From NCBI GenBank assembly GCA_034509495.1, contig CM067502.1:49210070-49274069 (forward strand): a DNA stretch of 64,000 nucleotides. The letters are read 5' to 3'. Below, piece by piece: positions 24,781 to 37,380 of this stretch. The notes under the pieces were generated by a model. It was not told the DNA's origin, searched no databases, and worked only from the letters and a program-made list of their open reading frames with translations. Numbering within the stretch: position 1 is the first letter of the stretch; each line of letters opens with the position of its first letter. Made by a program: the position numbers and the translations under genes. The stretch comes from Acestrorhynchus altus (lineage: Eukaryota; Chordata; Actinopteri; Characiformes; Acestrorhynchidae).

Positions 24781-25518
24781 AATTATTAACACATTTTACA
24801 GCGTCTTCAGCAATTTAAGCGCATTATATATGTTTAAAAATAAAAGAAAAAATAAATACAAATATTAATATTAAAAATAATGAAAGTGGGGTTTTGTTTT
24901 GGGAAGTGGCTGCTCTTTGAACTCCTAATGATTAAGTATTAAAGGAATACTGCAGTTTATCGTAACTGTACTTTAAAGTTTACAAAATACTTATTAGTCC
25001 AGGGTTTGGCTGTCTTGTTAAGAGCCTGAATAAGGTAAGTAGTTGTAAATAAACCAGTAACCTGAATAACAAGCTATTTGAATGTTCATTTCATCCATTT
25101 TTTGGGGGATAAAAAGGTAACAAAAGCTACATTCAGACTGAAAATGTGACTCTGGTACCACAGTTTTGTATAAATCCTGACGTATTAGTAGAAAAACTGG
25201 GGCTATGTATTTAAAAACATAGATGAACCTCAGTTTAAGTGAATAAGTTAACCAGCTGTACTCTCAGAAATGAAAGAACCGTGACTTATCTAACAGAACC
25301 GACTCTTAAACCGAGGGAACTGTTTATTAAATTGAGGGAAATGCTTGTTGAATGGTTGCCACCTGTGGGCCTGGACGCAGCCTCTACTGGTCTGCAGGCC
25401 CAACCTCTGGGAGATGCAGTGGCCCATTGTGGGACAGTAGTGCCACTTTTCATCGTAATTGTTTTATATGTGAAGAAGGACACATTTAGGACAAACTGAT
25501 CAGTCAGGCTGGCTCTGT

Positions 25519-25880
25519 AGTCAGCATGAAGCTGGACTCTGTGGTGGCAGAGAAGAGGATTTTGAGGAAACTACTGAACGTTGTGGACGATGCCGGTCAC
25601 CCTCTGCACACCGTCATCAGCCATCAGAGGAGCCTGTTCAGTGACAGACTGCTCCTTCCCAAGTGTAGGACCAATAGACTAAAAACTCTTTTATCCCTCA
25701 CGCCATCAGTCTGTACAAGTCCTCTTTGGAGGGAGAAGGGTGGACAGGAGGACAGAGGATGGGAAGGAGAAATAACCAGTAACCAGTTACCTGTAACCTG
25801 TAACCTGACCACCTTCCTCCTACTGGACTTTACATATATATTGATCCCCTTTTTATCTTTCTATTCACACAGTTGGTTGG
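25519..25880 (+). mobile_element. Fragment of a non-LTR retrotransposon ORF2 C-terminus
   Basis: The frame contains VDDAGHPLHTVISHQRS and FSDRLLLPKCRTNRLKT. This matches the 'HPLH ... FS.RL.. P.C...R' tail found downstream of reverse transcriptase in fish LINEs. No catalytic motifs are present, so it is a 5'-truncated remnant. Confidence 0.55.
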
Positions 25881-26353
25881 AGCCACTATGAAAAGAACAG
25901 CACAAACTACAGGTTGGCTACTGTTCAGTTAGACATTTTATTAGTGTTTGCTTGTTTGCATGTAAATAATAATGCGTACAATATTAAAGCTTTATAAGAC
26001 AACACAACTCAACATTTCACAGAAAGTGATAAATAAAGTGAATCACACTATTGTCAGACAGGTTGAGCTGTATTGAATATAAAAGTACTGTGTCCAGTTT
26101 CATGTGGAGATTCCTCATTTTTGCAGAATTCAAGGCTCCTATGCAGAGATTTACCAGGTTAAACAGGTGGAACAGCACAGAAAGTGCTACAGACACAAAG
26201 CAAGTAGGTTTTAATATGGACATGTATGTCTTTAAGAACAACATGTTCGTCCAAATTATGAGTAAAGAAGTATAGCACTAATAATAATTAAGGGACATAA
26301 AGTTTATTGCTCCGTCCTTACTGTTTTCTTTTGTGTTTCTGTTTTTCTTAAAG

Positions 26354-29300
26354 ATTCCAGCGACTGTAAACATCAGTGTCCAGTCGGCATCCCACTTGGA
26401 TAACTCTGAAGAACATCAGCCACAGGGCAGCTCGGTGCAGTGTAGAGAGAAATATCTCAGTGCAAAGGAGCATGAATTTGACTCAAGCTGGGATGAGATC
26501 CAAAACAGTGATCTGGAACTAACCAGTGTGGCCATCATGGGATGGGTAGAGCCCAATGGTATTAAATACAAGCCCCAGGATGTCTCAACATCTGATTCTG
26601 AGGGTGCAGGGATGGAAGAGCAGTTGAATAACACTGAGGACACTACCAGCCCTGAACGACAGACATCCCACAAGACAAGAACTAGATGTTCCTTGGATGA
26701 CACTGGGGATGACATGGTTTGTGGAGATGTTGAAGAGACCAGGATCACACACCTGGATGTAATGGTGCCTTCAAAGGCCTATGAAGAGAGAGAATGCCTG
26801 AATCCTCCAGCCAAGAAAAGGTTAAGAAAAAGAATGGGTATGTATGGCCTAGGATACAGAAAGAGAAGGTTCCTCCTTGAAGGACAGCAGTGCAGGCAGT
26901 CTATTACTGGAGCAGAGAGGGAGGAACATGCAGAAATAACAGATAAAGATAATAGAGATGTATTGAAAAACACATTTGGAGTGGAGAATGATAGTACTGA
27001 CCTCATGGATGATGAAGGAGAACAAGGCCACAGCTTACAGCAGATGAAGAAAGAGGGAGCGTCATTAATTGGGTCGGACCTACAAGAAGTTCAAAATGAA
27101 CCACCAGTAACTGCCCTGACAATTGACCAGGAAACTGAAACCTCTGTCAGAAATGAACCTAACCTCTCTAAGACTGGAACAGGCAATGCTAGTCAGTATA
27201 TGGAGATCAATTTGAAACAAAGAGGTCATCATGAGGAAGAAGAGCTTCATGCTGATACTAAAGTGATTGAGGGAACACATGCAGTTGCTAAAGAAACAAC
27301 AGAAAACCAAGATGATGTTATTGATGAAGATGACAAAAGTTCCAGTGAAACACCTGTGAATCCAGTTGAAGTTCCTGAAGAAGTGATTGTTGGCTCACCT
27401 CTTGTTACCAGTGAAATTCTTACCTGTGAAGCTTCTAAAGAAACAGCTGATCAAGAAGTTGCTGTCAAAGTATCTTCTGGGTGTAATTTTGTTACTAGTG
27501 AAGGTATGGAAGTTTTCACTATTGCCCCAGTTGATGTATCTGAGAAAGTGAACGATGGTTGTATTGGTGTTGAGATTTTTGAAGATTCAAAGATAATTGC
27601 TGAGTGCCTCATTGCTGCAGAAGTGCACTATGGCTCTACAGAAGATACAGAAGAACCTCATGATGATTCCAAAGAAGTCACTGAGAACCCAATTGATATA
27701 GCTGAGGGAGTAAGCTGCGACACTGTTTGTGTTACTGAAGCTTTTGAAGGTTCTATGAAATTGATTGAACACCCAGTGGATGAGGCAATGATCTATGAGT
27801 CTTCCAGTAATACTCATGTTTGTGAAAGTTCCAGATATCTATCTGAGCCCCCAGGTGCTGATGAGGTGGCCTATGACTCTTTCATTGTTACTGAAGTTTG
27901 TGAAGGTTTGAAAGATCTGACTGGGTTCCCAGTTGAAGCTGCTGAAGAAATTAGCTATGGCTCTACTGCTATTTCCATTGAAGTGTCTGAAGAACCGACT
28001 GAGTATGCAGCTGCAGTTCCTGAGAAAAGAGTTTGTGAAGGTATTAAAGATTTGACTGAGTGTCCAGATGAAATGGCTGAAGAAGTGAGCTGTGCTTCTA
28101 CCACTGCTACCAGTGAAGTTTCTGAAGGCTTTAGAAAACTGACTGAGCAACCAGTTGAAGCTCATGACATTTCTGAAGCTTCTAGAGAACCAACTGTGGG
28201 GTCAGCTGAAGAGTCTAAGGGTGTTTGCTATGGTTCTACTGCTGTCACTAATGACATTTCTGAACGTTCTAGAGAATCAACTGTGCACCCATTAAAAGTG
28301 AGATATGGTCCTGCTGTTACTGATGACATTTCTGAAGCTTCTAGAGAACCAACTGCGGGGTCAGCTGAAGAGTGTAAGGATGTTTGCTATGGTTCTACTG
28401 CTATTACTAATGACATCTCTGAAGGTTCTAGAGAACAAACTGTGCAGTCAGATGAAGGGTCTAAGGATGTTTGCTATGGTCCTGCTGCTGTTACTAATGA
28501 TATTTCTGAAAGGACTAATGAGCCAGCTGTGCAAGACGTTGAAATGTCTAAGGATGTTACCAGTGAAGTTTGTGAAGGTTCTAAAGAATGGACTGGGCAC
28601 CCAGTTCAAGTGACAGAGAAACTGACATATGAGCCTGTTTGTTTGGCTGAAATCTGTGAAGGTTCTAAAAAAACATCTCAGCAACTCGCTGAAGTGACTG
28701 AAGAGGAAATATATGGTTCTACAGCTATTACCAGTAACATTTCTTTATGTCTTGAGGAAGTGACAGAATGCCCTGCTTTCCCTGCAGTGATAATGAGCTG
28801 CAGTTCTAATGGTGCTACCAGTGAAGGTTCTCTTCAAGTCAATAAGGAGATCCAAGAGGCTATAACTGCTTTGGAAGAAAGTGAAATGGAGCTAGAAGGG
28901 GACTGTCCACCTGAGGGCATCACAAATTTGTTCTTCCCCTCTCTTAACCTCTCCAATGTTGAACAAGACCCAAGTGGACCTCAGCTGAGCATGCAAAGAG
29001 ACTCTGAACCAGAACGTTTGGGAGCGTTTTCAGTGATATGTGAGACAGAAAGTCAGTTTAAACACATGGATTTAACTCAGATACCCATGACAGCTGCACC
29101 AGAGAATACAGAGGCTGCAGGAAACTGTAGCAGCAGTCCAGCGAGACTGAGTGTGCCTGAAGCGCCACCTACTGACCAGGAAAAGTGCATGCATGTGAGT
29201 GTGTTAAAAAAGCCATTTAGGGAAAATATATATAAACAGTATCAGCAGTCAAACCAATTATACATTCATTAATTATACATTATTGATGAGGAGACAGTGT

Positions 29301-30811
29301 TCAGAACCACTAGTAAAGCTACCACCACCATGTTTCTTCTCTTATTTCCAACCCTAGTCCTCTGAGACCCCTTGTTATGCGCATTTTTTGTGGGTTTCTT
29401 TTCTAACACATCATCTTCAACTCAGTAAGGGTTGGTAACGAGCTGATTCGCTGGATTCCTGGGAATAAAGTAAACACTAAAGGGCAGGGAGTCAAGGAGT
29501 TTTGTGACATTGTAGAGATTCAGTATTTAGTCATTCTTCTTCAAAACCTGATTATGATTCACAAACAGTGAATCACAGTGTCAAACACCACAGACCACTC
29601 TCCAGTGCTTTCACTAATACATTAGAATTGCAGCATTGCTCTAAACTCTACTCCTCGTCTTATTAGGATGATGTTAAAGCACAATTATAGTGATTTCTTT
29701 ATTTATTTCACACTGGCAGCTTGTACCTTTTCAGGGTCTTCTAAGCCAAGACATTTGTGACCTTTCGGTGATCCCTGCTGTCGCCAGGCAACCAGTGTGC
29801 AACCCTATCCTGACCTTGGCTTCTACCAAGTTTCCTCAGGACCAGGACAACGTCCCCTCATCGCTTTACTCTGTGACCGACTCCCAACTCAACACTGTTG
29901 CATTAGGGTGAGGAACGGGGTGTTAGAATGAAGGCAGACTGTCAAATCAGTTACTGGTGTTATTACATTATTGACATCAGGTAATAAATGATATTATGTT
30001 AGTCTCTTAGCAAGACAGTCAAGCCTGTCTAATTGGGAGGACGTAAAGGTACAAGTATGAAAATATCGTGAGTACATACACTTTGAATGTTTTTCTTCTC
30101 TTTCTCAGAATGGAACTGGAAAACCAACCTTCCCCAGAAAGCTTTGTCCACCAAGAAGATGCCACAGATCTGGTCTGTGGCCTCATTAAAGAACTCTCAT
30201 CACTTAAGTAAGAATTAACTCCTGAAAATAAAAAGGTCCTTAAATTGACTAATTATCCCCATGTGAAAATATTATTACATCAGCTTAATTACTAACATTT
30301 ACACTTTATAGACCTTAAATACCTGGTATTCAAACTGGACTTAAGATGATTTTTAACAATATTTAAGAAGTTAAATATTCCACCAGTGGAATATTGTTTA
30401 TTATTGTTTATATGCATTTTAGAATTATCTTACAGCACAAAAATGAGATTTTATTTCTAATAGATTTTGGCTTATCTCTAATTTCATTCTTAACTTCGTC
30501 TCATTCACTTTAGGATACCAGTTACATCACCGTTACATAAATACCCTATATCCTTATAACATTTCTATTGTAGAAATGTTTCATATTAACTTTATATGAT
30601 TTTTTAAATATTTTAAGTTTTAGCTAGTAAAAATGTGTGTAGCAATAAAGATGAATTATTTTTATTACTTCTATTTTTCTCTCCATTTCAAACTCCACTC
30701 AGTCGCATAGTGATGGCCGCCTACAAGGAGACGGACATTCTGCGCCGTGCAGGCCGACCTCCGAAGGCTCCCGTTCGCCGCAACTATGGCTTTAGCAATT
30801 CTGAGATGTAA
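26354..30811 (+). CDS. brme1: BRME1 (C19orf57 homologue), meiotic recombinase recruitment factor; 5' exon(s) not found
   Basis: BRME1 binds HSF2BP/MEILB2 and helps load RAD51/DMC1 at meiotic breaks. Exons are 26354-29194, 29720-29907, 30109-30207 and 30703-30811 (stop). All are GT-AG and the phases are consistent (0, 2, 2). The C-terminus carries the conserved block QEDATDLVCGLIKELSSLNR, then IVMAAYKETDILRRAG, ending GFSNSEM. The giant first exon (947 codons) is acidic, low in complexity and open throughout. About residues 600-760 of it consist of degenerate repeats around motifs such as DISEASREPTVGS and DVCYGSTAVTND. Exon 26354 opens after TTTCTTAAAG in phase 0, so the initiator Met lies in an upstream exon I could not identify. 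Next to nanos3 and cc2d1a, as in human 19p13. Confidence 0.88.
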
Positions 30812-31227
30812 CTATCACACCAGAACACTTCAAGCTTACAGAAGCTATTAATGCTTATTCTTGTTTGTGGAGAGATTAAACCAGTTTGGCCACCACAAAC
30901 AAGAGCTCATATCAAATCAAATGAACAGATTTGACTGGGTTTGACTGGGTTTTCCAGGTTTGTTCGCTTGTCCATGTTACTGGACATTAACTCTGATTCA
31001 CTTATCCTACGTACTCTTAACAGGCTATAGTATTTCATTAGGTTCATTCTTCATGTCTGTTTCTTGTTTAAAGTTATGTTGTATTTCAGGTTAACATGTT
31101 ATTGTAGAATTTGATGCACTGATCCAAAAACTGACCAGTTTGAGTTCAGAAAATATTAATAACCATAGATTTGCTTTCATCCGTTCCTTTGTTTTCACTG
31201 TCAGAATTCAGTTTATATTTCCATATC

Positions 31228-31233
31228 ATTAAA
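31228..31233 (+). terminator. Candidate brme1 poly(A) signal ATTAAA
   Basis: ATTAAA about 417 bp after the brme1 stop. The variant hexamer and by-eye placement make this tentative. Confidence 0.35.
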
Positions 31234-31277
31234 AGACAGAATACAGTACTCAAAACCCTTCTCTTCTACATGTCCTT

Positions 31278-31283
31278 TTTATT
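31278..31283 (-). terminator. Candidate nanos3 poly(A) signal AATAAA
   Basis: AATAAA on the minus strand, about 2.1 kb after the nanos3 stop. It would give a long 3' UTR ending within about 30 bp of the brme1 signal, i.e. overlapping or abutting convergent transcripts. Confidence 0.4.
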
Positions 31284-33402
31284 TTAACAAGGGAAAAACA
31301 AGGACATACAAGTCTCGTATTAAAAAAAACAACAATCCAAAACAAAACACTGGATCCTGTGAGCTTTCACTTTGTTTTGCTCCAAGAATTCCCATAAATG
31401 GGAGCCATTCAACATATTATTTTACACATTTATATTCCAAAATATTTATACATTCCAACAAACCCAGTCATGCACAACGTGAGCAGAAGCATGCAATGCT
31501 CAGCTGATACATCTTCAACACACACACTCTTAAAAGAAGACATTATTATTATTATTCCAACAACGGTAATAAACGCAACAGTCTAAAAACCAACATTAAA
31601 AAAATAGAAATTTAATCGCTCAAGACTCAGTCAGTCATCGTTCAGCATGTCCTGATATTCAGCACTGTAGCAAAAACACCATTAACTGCATCAAAGGCAT
31701 GAACAAGATTTCTATTATTTTGATCAAAAAAGAAAAAGGATAAAAATGAATGCAGGTTAAACTCAGATTCGCACCTGTGATTACAAGTTTGTTGTCAAAG
31801 AGCTTCAATCAAGCAAATGAAGGGGAAGGAAAACACACGAAATAGTGAAAACGAGCAATCTTAACACATCCAAAATCAAACAAACCACCACAAAAATGTG
31901 CACACAATAATAAGTACAGCAGAAGACACACACTTCCAATAGAAGTCTCCAAAACAAACTTATAACGCAGGCCCTTCTGGGTCTCCATCTGCCTATGGCC
32001 CAGCCTTTGTACCCCTAGAAACACTTAAAACAACAAAAAAAATATATAAGAGCATCATGATAAAACAGCAGTTAGTCTCCTGGACATGGATTAAGTCCCA
32101 AGTATTGGTCTGAAATCCAGAGCCAGTAGTCATTCACTGCTTGTTAGTCTTGATTTAGGCAAAATGAACAGATTGGTGGATTGACCCCAGATTCAGCTGA
32201 TCATTCAGTACAGATGTGAGCTTCTATATCTCTAACAGTGTTTCTTAATCCCTGCCCTGCACATTTTAGTAGATTCCCTGCTTCATCATATACCCAGCAC
32301 CTCCGAAAGAGCCTAAATCAACAGCATTGTAAGCAGGAAAGCACTAAAATCTGCAGGACATGGGCGCCTCCAGGACCAGGGTAACGAAACACTGAACATA
32401 AGACTGTCACAGATTGATTTCAGCAATGTAAACACCCACCCAAAAATGGCTCTCAGCCCACTCACTGCTCATCTACACGGCAGACAAACTGATGGGGTTT
32501 AACCAACGTTATTAGTGTATAAACACAAAACTGAAAAGGTTCTCCACAGAAGTAAATGGTGAAGCTCAGCACATCATGTGGTATCAATCCACACACACTG
32601 GAATCCAGTTTAAATCAACAGACATAATTTGGGCATTTGTTTACATTGATGACGACAGTCCATATCCAGTGTTTTTTAACCTGGTATCTTCTCAACTACA
32701 GCACACAGATTTATGACCAGGTATTTAAACATCCAACTGACTGCATCTGAAGAAAACGATACACTGACTATTTAACAAACAGTTCCTTTAATCTAGGACC
32801 GGTAAACTGGCTGTAGATGAAGCTGTTTAGGCTAAAAATACACAACTGCAGCCTAAAAGCGAGCACTTAAAGACGAAACTATGATGATTCTTCACATGGT
32901 GGATCACATATTTCAACATTTTAGTGGAAATCAGAATAAAATATTGGGCTGATGATGGAACCCATCATGTCAGAGTCGAGTGAACTGTATGTTTATCAGT
33001 GCAAGGTCACATTTCACAGCAGAATCAATTATTTTACCATTAACAACAACCTAAGAGCGTTAAAGCATTAAAAGTAAGCAGCACATCCCCTTCTCATGAA
33101 AAACTACAAAAAATAAAAATCCTTGGAAACGTGTTTTTAAGCTTTTTAGGTCACAATGTTTTTTTTTTTGTCCGTTTTATTTTTTAACCTTTCACAATTT
33201 TAGGTTTTTTGTCCCCCCTTGTCTTCCCCAGTGTTGCCTACATTTTCCCAAAACACTGGTAACCTTTCTCTCTAACAGGAGAACACATAAGGAAAACACT
33301 GGCCACTAGTAAACAGAGAAATCCTGCTTTGGTAAGAGGAGGAACACCCACCTGATCACCACATTTTCTCTTATTATATGTCCACAAAGTCTCAAATGGA
33401 AG
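31284..33402 (-). other. Presumed nanos3 3' UTR and flank
   Basis: AT-rich, no coding exon on either strand. Likely nanos3 3' UTR, interrupted by the MITE at 32236-32394. A brief look for miR-430 seed sites on the minus strand found none that was convincing. Confidence 0.45.
32236..32394. mobile_element. Short hAT-like MITE with terminal inverted repeats
   Basis: The ends CAGTGTTTCTTAATCC and GGGTAACGAAACACTG are imperfect inverted repeats. The interior carries 'gcctccaggaccagg', also present in fragments near 41665 and 50250. No target duplication was detected. Confidence 0.6.
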
Positions 33403-34284
33403 TTACTTCTGCCTTTTCTTGTCCCTTCCCTCTGGTCGGGCATACACGGAGCTGTACGTGCTGTCCACCAGGGGGCAGAAACGGCGGGTGTGTGCATTCG
33501 CCCCCGTGGCCCCACACTGGGGGCATGCATACCGGCGCAGGTAAGGGCAGATCACAGATCCGTTGCGGTCCTTCAGCCGGTGGGAGGTAAACACACTTTC
33601 TGCCTCACCATTATGCTTGCAGAAACTACAATGCTGCTTCCGCTCGGGAGACGAAGAGGAAACGCTGCCTGCTGATGTTGAGCTGTTTCTCGGCGATTTA
33701 TCGATTTCTTTGGTTGGTGGTGATGTTCTGTAGATACAGGAAGCTTTACCGACAGGTGATGAGTTTTCACTGGAAGCTTGTTCATTACATTTGGCTGGTT
33801 GGTAACAGAAAATGTGGCCCGCTGACATCAAACAGTTAGGAGAAGTTTGCTTGCTCTTTCTGGCTGGAGAAGACATTTGATATAAACAGGACATTGTTCC
33901 TGTTGACAGTGGACAGTTATTGGAAATCTGCTCATCCTGATCTGCTGGTGACACCATCCAGCAAGAAGAGGAACCACTACCTGAGGACATCAAGCTGTGA
34001 CCAGACAAAACTTGCTCGCTCCCTATAGCTGGTGGGGACGTCACATTCCTGCGACTTGTGCAATTTGGAAGGTTACCGTGCAGTAAAGATGATGATGATG
34101 ATGGTAAAGAAGACCGTGAATATGTAAGACAACTGTTCCAACCACGCCTGGGTGTTCTCACAAGGGGACCTTCTGGAAACCTCAAGCTGTCTCTCTGCAT
34201 AGAGGTCACCATGTCTGCCAGGCCCATGTAGTCATGCCATGGCTGGAAGTGTCGCTGCTGCCCCTCAAATGGTTCCATTGACAC
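33403..34284 (-). CDS. nanos3: Nanos RNA-binding zinc-finger protein, nanos3 type
   Basis: Nanos proteins repress translation with Pumilio and recruit CCR4-NOT through an N-terminal motif; nanos3 maintains primordial germ cells. This is a single-exon frame of 293 residues with a stop at 33403. The C-terminal third holds both CCHC fingers: CSFCKHNGEAESVFTSHRLK with a downstream Cys, and YACPQCGATGANAHTRRFC. The N-terminus has PWHDYMGLADMV, matching the NIM-like 'W..YLGLA' start of vertebrate Nanos3. The middle 150 residues are Ser-rich and weakly repetitive (about 40-residue units with 'CxYxxSPxxK'). Two Mets (34284 and 34278) are possible starts. Placement beside brme1 and cc2d1a supports nanos3 over nanos1 or nanos2. 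Confidence 0.94.
   Translation of the reverse strand: MSMEPFEGQQRHFQPWHDYMGLADMVTSMQRDSLRFPEGPLVRTPRRGWNSCLTYSRSSLPSSSSSLLHGNLPNCTSRRNVTSPPAIGSEQVLSGHSLMSSGSGSSSCWMVSPADQDEQISNNCPLSTGTMSCLYQMSSPARKSKQTSPNCLMSAGHIFCYQPAKCNEQASSENSSPVGKASCIYRTSPPTKEIDKSPRNSSTSAGSVSSSSPERKQHCSFCKHNGEAESVFTSHRLKDRNGSVICPYLRRYACPQCGATGANAHTRRFCPLVDSTYSSVYARPEGRDKKRQK
33465..33478 (+). promoter_or_regulatory. CTCF-like motif inside nanos3 coding sequence
   Basis: CCACCAGGGGGCAG, an essentially perfect CTCF core, overlaps the codons for the last zinc-finger Cys and the following PLVD. Confidence 0.5.
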
Positions 34285-34779
34285 GATTCAAAAGATTTCA
34301 GCTTGAGAGCTACAACAGAAACAATGACAATAACTTTAGTCCAACGTTGACACGGAAGGCAATAAATATCAGTAGAACTTTCACCAATAAAACACCAACA
34401 TCCGCATTAATACTGACATCTACAGCAATGGTAACATCTACACTAATGCCACCACCTACACAAGCATCCAAACCCACTTCAGCACAAACATCAACACCAA
34501 CACTGGAATCAACATAAACATTTGCACCATTACACCAATTTAAGAACAAACGCTGGTATGTTACACCAGTACATGAAAACAAAAACCAACATCCACAACA
34601 ACACCAAAAATGAACACCATTAACTGTATCACCAACATCACAAAAAGCATCAATGAACACCAACATCAACATTATAACAATGAACAACAGACACAAACAC
34701 CGTTACTATTGGCCACACAAACTGAACACCATCAGCACCAGCACTGACATCAACATAAATACCATCATCAACCTAAACA

Positions 34780-35530
34780 TTAACATTAATCCAGACCTTC
34801 ATATCAACATCCACCCCAACACCACCATTAACACACACCAGACCAACTTTAAGATCAACAAAACTGACCTGAACATCTACATCCACCCCAACACCACCAA
34901 TAACACACACATCAGACCAACAAAACTCACCTGAACATCTACATCCACCCCAACACCACCATTAACACACACATCACACCAACTTTATTAAACAAAACTC
35001 ACCTGAACATCTACATCCACCCTCACACCACCATTAACACACACATCACACCAACTTTAAGATCAACAAAACTCACCTGAACATCTACATCCACCCCCAC
35101 ACCACCATTAACACACACATCAGACCAACTTTAAGATCAACAAAACTCACCTGAACATCTACATCCAACCCAACACCACCAATAACACACACATCACACC
35201 AACTTTAAGATCAACAAAACTCACCTGAACATCTACATCCACCCCCACACCACCAATAATAAACACATCACACCAACTTTAATAAAAAAACTCACCTGAA
35301 CATCTACATCCACCCTCACACCACCAATAATAAACACATCACACTAACTTTATTAAACAAAACTCACCTGAACATCTACATCCACCCCCACACCACCAAT
35401 AAAACACATCACACCAACTTTATTAAACAAAACTCACCTGAACATCTACATCCACCCCAACACCACCAATAACACACACATCAGACCAACTTTAATATCA
35501 ACAAAACTCACCTGAACACCACCATTAACA
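34780..35530. repeat. 70-74-bp minisatellite upstream of nanos3
   Basis: Head-to-tail units contain 'aacatctacatccaccccaa', 'caccaccaataacacacaca' and 'caccaactttaagatcaaca'. The landmark CTCACCTGAAC starts at 34926, 34998, 35072, 35146, 35220, 35291, 35363, 35433 and 35507, giving nine copies with spacings 70-74. Read on the minus strand it is GTTCAG|GTGAGT, a consensus splice donor. A more degenerate AACATC/AACACC-rich sequence (34320-34780) leads into it. Confidence 0.93.
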
Positions 35531-36944
35531 CCATCAGCAGCAGCACTAGCTGTTCTTCATTCTACCTGCATCCATTATTCACGTATTAAACGTTCTCCTG
35601 GGTTCCCCTCAATGCAGATCTTTTTCAGATCAGTGTCTACCTTACCACTGTCCAACAGTGCAGTAAAGCCCACCTGAGCCCACCTGAGCCCCAGCACTGC
35701 TGCTCTGGAGGCGGTGCATGCCCCCTGCGCGTGGCGGGCGCGTGCACCAATCAGGAGCCAATTAAAGCGCACCTGGAGTGACTTCAATTAGAGCAGGAAG
35801 GAAGATCTCCCTGTTATCAGCAACAGAAGCTGGAGTTTGTAAACATCTGCTACTTTACTAATAGTGTGATAAACAATCCCACCAGGGACCCCACATACAT
35901 CAAAGTTCAGGAAACTGCTTCTGCAGGAGTTTATTGTTTTTTTCTAATGTTTTTATTAGAAAGTAAGAAAAGCCCACACTGACCTCTTCTCGACCTCTGG
36001 AGCTCTTCCCCTGGCTGTTTTGCGCGAAACACAACTGCAAACAAGGACGTGTAGGCGGAGCTTGTTAATGAAGCCACGCCCACTTTACACATATACACCG
36101 CCCCCGCCTCTGGTTGACCATGGTGGAAAGTGACAATGGGGCGGGGCTTAATCGTTTAACCACATCCATTTTCTTTACTGCTGTGGGCGTGGCTATAGTT
36201 TTAATCCACTGTCTTCAGGTGTAGGAGTGCACTGTGCTGTACTAAGAATGCTCCTCAGCTCTTCTCCTATTGGACAGTCTTGACCTTAGGGTCCTGATGG
36301 ATATCCTGCTTGAATAGAACCTTCCTCTAACACAGATTACATTAGTGAGGTCTTAGTTGTTTGATTAGATCAGGTGTGTTCGGAACAGGGAACAGTTCCT
36401 GGAGGTTAAAATGTCCATGTAGTTTGGTTCCTTTCCTGCTCAAACACACCATATTTAGATGGTGAAGAGCTGAGAAATATCCAGAGGCAGTCTGTTCTCT
36501 CCATCTCCCCCATTTCTCCAAAATACACATTACTAAGATTGAGAACCACAGGTGCCTTAAAAGTTCTCCAAAGGTTCTTTAAAAGACAGATTGCTTCTAT
36601 ATAGAAATATGACAAACCAATGAAATGTTTACATGGTTCTTTATGGTTATGATGGTGCATCAAGGGTTTCAACCCTTATTTTAAAAGGTTTATGCCTCCA
36701 TCGTCATAACCGGGTCAAACTGACCAGAACAGTATGGTCAAAGCAGAGTCTGGGTCTGATGCTCCAAAATTTGGTCCACAACACAGGATGGGTTTAAGGC
36801 AGTTTAAGTGTTTATAATGTTTCAGCCTTTTCTCTGGACACCAAACATCCATTGTCTCAATGTTCAGAAACCAAAAACAAAATAATGATGCGGTATAATT
36901 AGGGTTTCAATGTTTTTATTTATTTAATACAAAAGGATCTAGAA

Positions 36945-36975
<31 letters not shown>

Positions 36976-37243
36976 ACACACACACACAACTTTAGGAACA
37001 TCATCTACTGTTTCTAATAAAAGCAGATTCTAAGCAGACAAACATCTCACAACCACTCTTTCAAAATCTTGGAGCAGTGTTCCCCCACCCTGGTCTTAGA
37101 CGACACACTGTCCTGCACTTTGTTGTGATTTCTGTGCTTCTAACACAACTGGTTCAGCTGTTCCACCCAGTAAAACCAGTCCTGATCCTGAGGTTTGGTC
37201 CCAAAGTGCTGAAATCATGGAAGCAGGTGCGGCACAGACCGGA
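35531..37243. other. Intergenic stretch, no gene seen
   Basis: Contains several GCCACGCCC/GGGGCGGGG-type boxes (36030-36200) and a C17 run followed by (CA)n near 36944. No exon with plausible splice sites was recognised. Confidence 0.5.
36944..36987. repeat. Poly(C) run followed by (CA)n
   Basis: About 17 consecutive C, then about 13 CA units. The opposite strand is a G-run able to form a quadruplex. Confidence 0.9.
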
Positions 37244-37340
37244 CTAAAAAGGCCAGTCATCCATGTTTAGGTGACCAGGGCTGAAAACCTGTTGCTGTGG
37301 ATCCTTCTTAAAATTCACAGACTGAGCACTGTCCAACTTC

Positions 37341-37380
<40 letters not shown>

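Noticed and set aside
28305..28613. Plus-strand 102-codon MVLLLLM-rich frame
   Set aside because: Out-of-frame reading of the brme1 repeat exon, not a membrane protein.
34310..34934. Frames rich in Asn, Thr and Val upstream of nanos3
   Set aside because: AACATC/AACACC low-complexity DNA leading into the minisatellite; no family match.
34780..35530. CRISPR-like array
   Set aside because: The units are contiguous and degenerate, without unique spacers, in a vertebrate genome; it is a minisatellite.
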